Origin: Protonemura montana
Taxonomy: Eukaryota; Arthropoda; Insecta; Plecoptera; Nemouridae
Assembly (NCBI GenBank): GCA_947568835.1
Contig: OX387610.1
Location: 9,263,501 to 9,327,500 of the forward strand
Reading direction: 5' to 3'
Length of the DNA stretch: 64,000 bases
The number at the start of each line of letters is the position of its first letter. The first letter of the stretch is position 1. Of the stretch, positions 59,965-64,000 are shown piece after piece. The position numbers and the translations under genes are program-made. The notes beneath the pieces were generated by a model that was not told where the DNA came from, searched no databases, and saw only the letters and a program-made list of their open reading frames with translations.

Positions 59965-60297
59965 AATTGCCAACGCTTGCAATGCGCAGGTTATTTGTAT
60001 TATTATTTTGGATATTTAAAACGCATCCAACGTCAAATTGGAGTTACTCGAGATTGACAGGTTGTGACGTGGTATAGCGTCACTAGAATCAGAGTGACTG
60101 TGAGTATTCACAGCCTCATGGTTCTTCTCCTTGGAGCTTCGTCATACTCATAAAATACACTAAAATTCTCTCAAAAAGTATGTGTCCAAGTAGCTCAATG
60201 GATTAGAACAACACCCGCGGTAGGTGGAGATCGGGGTTCGAGTCCCCGTTTGGGTATCAATTTTTGAGACGGTTGTAGAGTTCCTAATAGTAAACGA
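59965..60297 (+). mobile_element. tRNA-containing SINE-like element, long copy
   Basis: 5' ATTTAAATTGCCAACGCTTG then CAATGCGCAGGTTATT, and 3' TTTTTGAGACGGTTGTAGAG then TTCCTAATAGTAA, match both ends of the reversed element at 5257-5391. The tRNA-like core at 60184-60256 lies between CTCAAAAA and TTTTTGAG arms. About 200 bp of extra 5' sequence (60005-60170) is absent in the other copy. Confidence 0.65.
60184..60256 (+). tRNA. Full-length tRNA-like sequence (SINE core or tRNA pseudogene)
   Basis: 73 nt with acceptor GTCCAAG/TTTGGGT (all pairs, three wobble), D-arm GCTC/GAAC (one mismatch), anticodon stem ACACC/GGTGG (one mismatch) and T-arm CGGGG-TTCGAGT-CCCCG (perfect, B box intact). The anticodon loop CGCGGTA lacks the invariant U33, so a decoding tRNA is unlikely. 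It is embedded in a repeat, which favours a SINE promoter. Confidence 0.65.
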
Positions 60298-60559
60298 ACA
60301 CGCTGAGTACTCAACATCACGACAAAGCAATTGCAAAATTATTTTAAGATAAACAGAATTTTGCCAATAATCTGTTAGCTAGCCTAAAAACTGATTCCAA
60401 AACTTTCAACATCGAAAAGTTACAAACACCATTCGTTATCAAAAGGCTTCATCAAAAAATCCAGCCCTTCACCGAAACCACCGCCAAAATGTCAATTATC
60501 ACCCATAATAAATCAAAACCTCGTCAACGCTTCGGAATAATTGTATGAAAAGCTATCAA

Positions 60560-60690
60560 CTTTTACCGATATTTCGCTCTGCTGGCTTCACGTGTCGCCG
60601 AGTTCGCCGATCGTCCGCCGTTCATTTAAAGCGCTGTCATCTACCGCGCCGGTTTAATTAACTCTGGTTTGTGTGAATACCATGGCTAAC
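60560..60690. other. GC-rich island
   Basis: CACGTGTCGCCGAGTTCGCC, GATCGTCCGCCGTTCATTTA and GCCGGTTTAATTAACTCTGG. Non-coding; shares the ATTTAAAGC word with 52285. Candidate regulatory island by composition only. Confidence 0.25.
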
Positions 60691-61149
60691 AGGATTGGAT
60701 GAATGACCAAATCGTAATCCGACGCTCTATATTTAAAAAAATAAAGTCTTGTGGAGCTACCTACCGGCAGGATTCCGTTACGAAGTAATCCTCTTTGCAG
60801 GACATCGTCCTTGCCGCAAGGATCCATGTGTATAGAAAATGGCGGTAAATCCTTCTTTTCTTTTTTTTAAGTTAAATTTTAAGCGGGATACGCTTTAGGA
60901 TAATACTAAGTAGACATTTGTAATGCTTGAAGGGTTTTTTGGTTAAATTTTAAGTCCTTTTAACGAGCGACGTGGGTTTAAATACAAAAATAATGTGATT
61001 TTAAAATGAACGACCGTTATTGTCACGTTTTTTTTTTAAGTCTCGAATTAAAGCTAGTAAAGTTGAATGTCACTGCCCTCTTTCGTCTCAATTTTCTGAC
61101 TGTCATGACACCGGTAAAATTGGATCTAGGTTGATGTTCAACCAGAAGA

Positions 61150-61576
61150 TTTTATTGATTTGTTGCATTTAACGACGCACTGTCTTGCAACGTGCCCTGT
61201 TAATTAGTTTAATTGCGATGGTGAATGAGCGGATTATGATGAGGATAATGAGGAATCTTTCCTAGCCTAGACAGGCGGAGAGGTAACTCGTTGCCAGCAC
61301 GACCTACTCCTATCGAAGAGTACCAAAGGGGACCACCAACTCAACGAGTTCTTTTCTGAAAGACATCACAACTCGAACAGGATTCCTCTACAAATCCATA
61401 CTGTCGAGAGGTTGATAAGCAACTTGCATGTGAACTTTTTGTACCTACTTCCATCCCTTTCTCGCAAACAGAAAATGTGACAAGGTAAATCATCCAATAC
61501 CTAGCCCAGCGCAGTGTTGCTTAACTTCGGTGATCTCTCGAGAACTGGTGTTTCCAGCACGCCAAACCGTCCAGTA
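61150..61576 (-). mobile_element. 5S rRNA-derived SINE, copy 7 (near full length)
   Basis: Minus strand: GGACGGTTTGGCGTGCTGGA, ACACCAGTTCTCGAGAGATC, ACCGAAGTTAAGCAACACTG (box A), GGTATTGGATGATTTACC, CTCGACAGTATGGATTTGTA, and 3' CAGTGCGTCGTTAAATG. Box A is intact; box C is mutated. Confidence 0.92.
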
Positions 61577-61894
61577 ATAATAATTGTAATAATTGAGTTT
61601 AATATCAGCGTGATCATCACAATGATGTAAAGGCAATCAGTATGTTTCAATTTGTTACCATTAATATAGAATTCGTTGCAGGTATAAAAAAAAATCAGTA
61701 TAAAAAAAATTAATTTAGCTTTAAGGAATAAACTAGAGAGGCTGCGACCTATGGCAGTAGACCTGTCGAACTACCTGTGTACATCGGTTGGCCGGATCTA
61801 ATGTTGTCATTCAATTGCTTAATTTATTAGAGTTCCCGAATTAATTATCTTGGACATGCCTTATTATATTGATAACATACTGCAATAGAGTTTC

Positions 61895-62039
61895 TCCAGG
61901 TATATTACGACAATTTTCTCTCTGAGTTTAGCGTCTGAATCTTATAAACATCTGCATTTCTCTGCTTGTGATTGGATGTCACCATGGCAATTGTAGTTAA
62001 TCCTAATTTATCTAGAAGCTGAAAAAGTTGTACTACTGG
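61895..62039 (+). mobile_element. MITE-B copy 3
   Basis: Starts CCAGGTATATTACGACAATT, ends AAAAGTTGTACTACTGG; inverted ends are clear. Core CTGCTTGTGATTGGATGTCA then CCATGGCAATTG contains an RFX X-box-like word next to an inverted CCAAT box. Confidence 0.78.
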
Positions 62040-62539
62040 AAAAAACATAAGTTAGCATACACTAAAGTCACATACGGATACGTAGAGGACTTTAAAACCT
62101 ACGTGTAAAAACAATAGAATTGCCTGATATGCATTAACACAATGAAAACCATACTGTTGAGATCATTCGATTGTTTCAATATCGCTTGGCTACTTCATAT
62201 TTACTATAAATGTTAACTGTTGCACATCGTTATTTTGCTGATAGTTCATCCAGATCTACTACGGAGTTCTCTGTGTCTGTGAGAATACATTGAAAACAAT
62301 CCGAGCAGAACGAAATGCTGTGAGGTGAAAACATCTGGTTAGTTTCCAGGTCAGAACCCGTTACAGTTTAGAGATCATTTCGGCGCATTTTTGTGATTAA
62401 CAACTCAACGTGTTTGAGGTTATATTTTCAGTATTGATTTTTAGGGTTATCTTTTTAAAACTCTTGTATTTAAAACCAACTCTAGTGATGAAAACAAATC
62501 GTCAAACTCAAAGCCATTTCGGTATTGCGATGGCAAATA

Positions 62540-62950
62540 TTAAGTTGTAGGTCCTTTTCCGAAGGCCAGCGTTAATTTTTAACTTTCTGCTGAGCAAACG
62601 AGCTGGAGACACGTGGTAACGGTAGGTGTCACCCGATGGCGCTTGCGGCCGTTTTTTTCACTTGCGAGATGGAGCTCGCCACTGCTAGGCGATTTACGGA
62701 CCTTTTCCTTTAAATAAAACCTATACGATTATTGAATTGCGACTCAAAATATCGATTCATAGAACATTAATCGTTGAGGTTAGCATTAAGAAAGATTAGT
62801 TAAGCGTAAACCAGTTTCAAATGTGTTATCTGTGAGAAATAATTAAATAATAGTCCTTATCATTCGAGATGATGGCGACTCTACCTAGTAGCAACCTCCA
62901 TTTTGTCGCTAAAATAGTCATTTGACGGTCATTTTTCGCGAAGACCGTAC
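62540..62950 (+). mobile_element. MITE-A copy 11
   Basis: GAAGGCCAGCGTTAATTTTT, GAGCAAACGAGCTGGAGACA, GGTAACGGTAGGTGTCACCC, GATGGCGCTTGCGGCCG, CGACTCAAAATATCGATTCA and GGCGACTCTACCTAGTAGCA. Contains an extra segment of about 50 bp (CACTTGCGAGATGGAGCTCG) not seen in other copies. Confidence 0.87.
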
Positions 62951-64000
62951 TACATTTGCTACATTTACTACATTATGGTAATACCTACGATTGTAGATTG
63001 AAGAGTTCGATATGCCCAAGATAACAAAACTTCATACATCACTCACTGGTGTGCTACGGGTGTACTTAGTGCAAACGAAATTCCCCACATCCACAAATTC
63101 TTGGACAGCCATCCCTTCACCATGCCATCTAGCACGTCTAGCCTAAGAAGCTCAGACTCAATATCCACAAAACAGGATCACCCCTTTCCCCATCCCTTCT
63201 TCCCGACGGGATAATTTTGGTATCGCCATAAGGGATTGCCAACGATATTCACTGCCCACGGAACGTGATTATAGACCCATAAATTAACCCCTTGGTTTTA
63301 ACCCCCCCCCCCCCCCCCCCCTTAAACGAATTAAGGCCACTACCGCTAGTTCGTGCAACCCACTAGGCATATTAAGAAGGTTACTGGAGATTTGTTTTAC
63401 AGGTTTCTCACGAGCATTTCTAGAAAGTTTTGAGGTGGTTCGTTTTTCAAAAGGACACGGTCATCTTCTTAATTATTTTATCACTGATTCTTAGCTCCTC
63501 CCAATATACCTAATTGCTTTAGCATACCATGGCTTTCTAAAATAATAAAAGGGCCTTATGAACTTTACCATTGAGATAAACGTAAGGCGTATGTCTAGCA
63601 GTAAGTGAAATCTTTAAGACCGGAATCCACCTCTCATTCTGTAGGTGCAAGAAGCGTTCGTGGTACATGCCAGCTTCCACTCTTACAGTACCGTACCGTA
63701 CTGCAGCTTGTCTTAAAGGGATACTTAACTTTTAAAGAAAAATGTGCACTTGGATATGTACGAAGAAAGTCACAACCCGAGTACGATGGTGTCAGCAGTC
63801 TCTAGAGTTTCCAAGATATTACTTGAGATTTTAGCCGGAGCGCACGGCATCTTCATCGACGCGAAAATAGCAAGGGAATTTTCACAAGACACTCAGTGAT
63901 GGGGTTTCTTAACTAAAATTCTAATTGAACTTTAGTTTTTTTCTTTATAGTTAATCAACTAATGTCATGTTGAGAATGTTTTTTTAAGTCCAATACTAGG
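62951..64000. other. Unannotated sequence to the window end
   Basis: C/A-rich and G-poor at 63050-63340, including the poly-C tract; AT-rich after 63360. No coding supported. Confidence 0.45.
63302..63321 (+). repeat. Poly-C tract, 20 bases
   Basis: Pure C run after GGTTTTAA. Like the tract at 4778 it is likely length-variable. Confidence 0.95.

Larger units (their letters stand above)
678..64000 (-). other. Very long minor-class intron of the Cav3 gene (partial, 5' end not seen)
   Basis: Everything upstream of the exon on the minus strand lacks convincing channel-coding sequence. The exon's acceptor demands a partner ATATCCTT donor. The only close match on the minus strand that I found is at 2982-2974 and has no coding sequence in front of it. 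The simplest reading is one AT-AC intron of at least 63 kb loaded with transposons. If the gene's first exon were within the window and too diverged for me to see, part of this would instead be 5' flank. Confidence 0.6.

Overview
The window is AT-rich metazoan DNA with no long open reading frame. I read it as almost entirely intronic. One secure coding exon lies at 566-677 on the minus strand. It encodes domain I segment S1 and the cysteine-bearing S1-S2 loop of a T-type (Cav3) voltage-gated calcium channel. Its 3' boundary is an ordinary U2 donor (CAG|GTGAGT). Its 5' boundary has no AG; it is a U12-type AT-AC acceptor with a perfect TTCCTTAAC branch site 11 nt before the terminal AC. The rest of the window (678-64000) lies upstream of this exon on the minus strand, so it is most simply the 3' part of one very large minor-class intron, at least 63 kb if exon 1 is outside the window. 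The exon sequence ([10 protein letters not shown]...RCKILQ) looks arthropod, and a short interstitial CCTAA-type telomere-like tract fits that, but the species cannot be named.

The intron is a graveyard of small mobile elements. The main family, MITE-A here, is about 360-390 bp with terminal inverted repeats of about 47 bp; it has 12 recognisable copies (12.9, 14.1, 23.1, 37.6, 41.8, 44.9, 47.2, 50.7, 52.0, 56.7 and 62.5 kb, plus the split part at 42.5 kb of the 41.8 kb copy). A SINE of about 440 bp whose head derives from 5S rRNA (SINE3 class) has about nine copies (18.1, 22.5, 28.8, 33.2, 40.6, 42.1, 54.1, 55.3 and 61.2 kb). The 42.1 kb SINE copy is nested inside a MITE-A copy with a visible 9-bp target duplication. 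A smaller family, MITE-B (about 145 bp), has copies at 1.5, 33.8, 39.6 and 61.9 kb. A tRNA-containing family occurs at 5.3, 59.4 and 60.2 kb. A LINE reverse-transcriptase remnant sits at 41.3-41.65 kb, and an LTR/primer-binding-site signature at 22.4 kb.

Two repeats carry RNA-like architecture. The elements at 16.9 kb and 35.2 kb fold as degenerate type I hammerhead ribozymes with the minimal two-base-pair stem III typical of Penelope-like/retrozyme elements, and the 35.2 kb locus is a large palindrome of two such units. Tandem arrays include a 43-bp satellite with an E-box (CACGTG) in nearly every unit (24.87-25.61 kb), a 55-bp array enclosed by long inverted repeats (48.19-48.86 kb), a 10-bp array (55.75 kb), an 8-bp array (8.2 kb), and poly-C tracts of 47 and 20 bases. 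Many 150-400 bp stretches are strongly strand-asymmetric (C/A-rich or G/T-rich), with an abrupt switch near 28.29 kb.

Functionally, only the channel exon can be assigned. Everything else is intron, mobile DNA, simple repeat or unexplained sequence, with two weak coding-like segments on the minus strand (38.27-38.41 and 14.73-14.91 kb).
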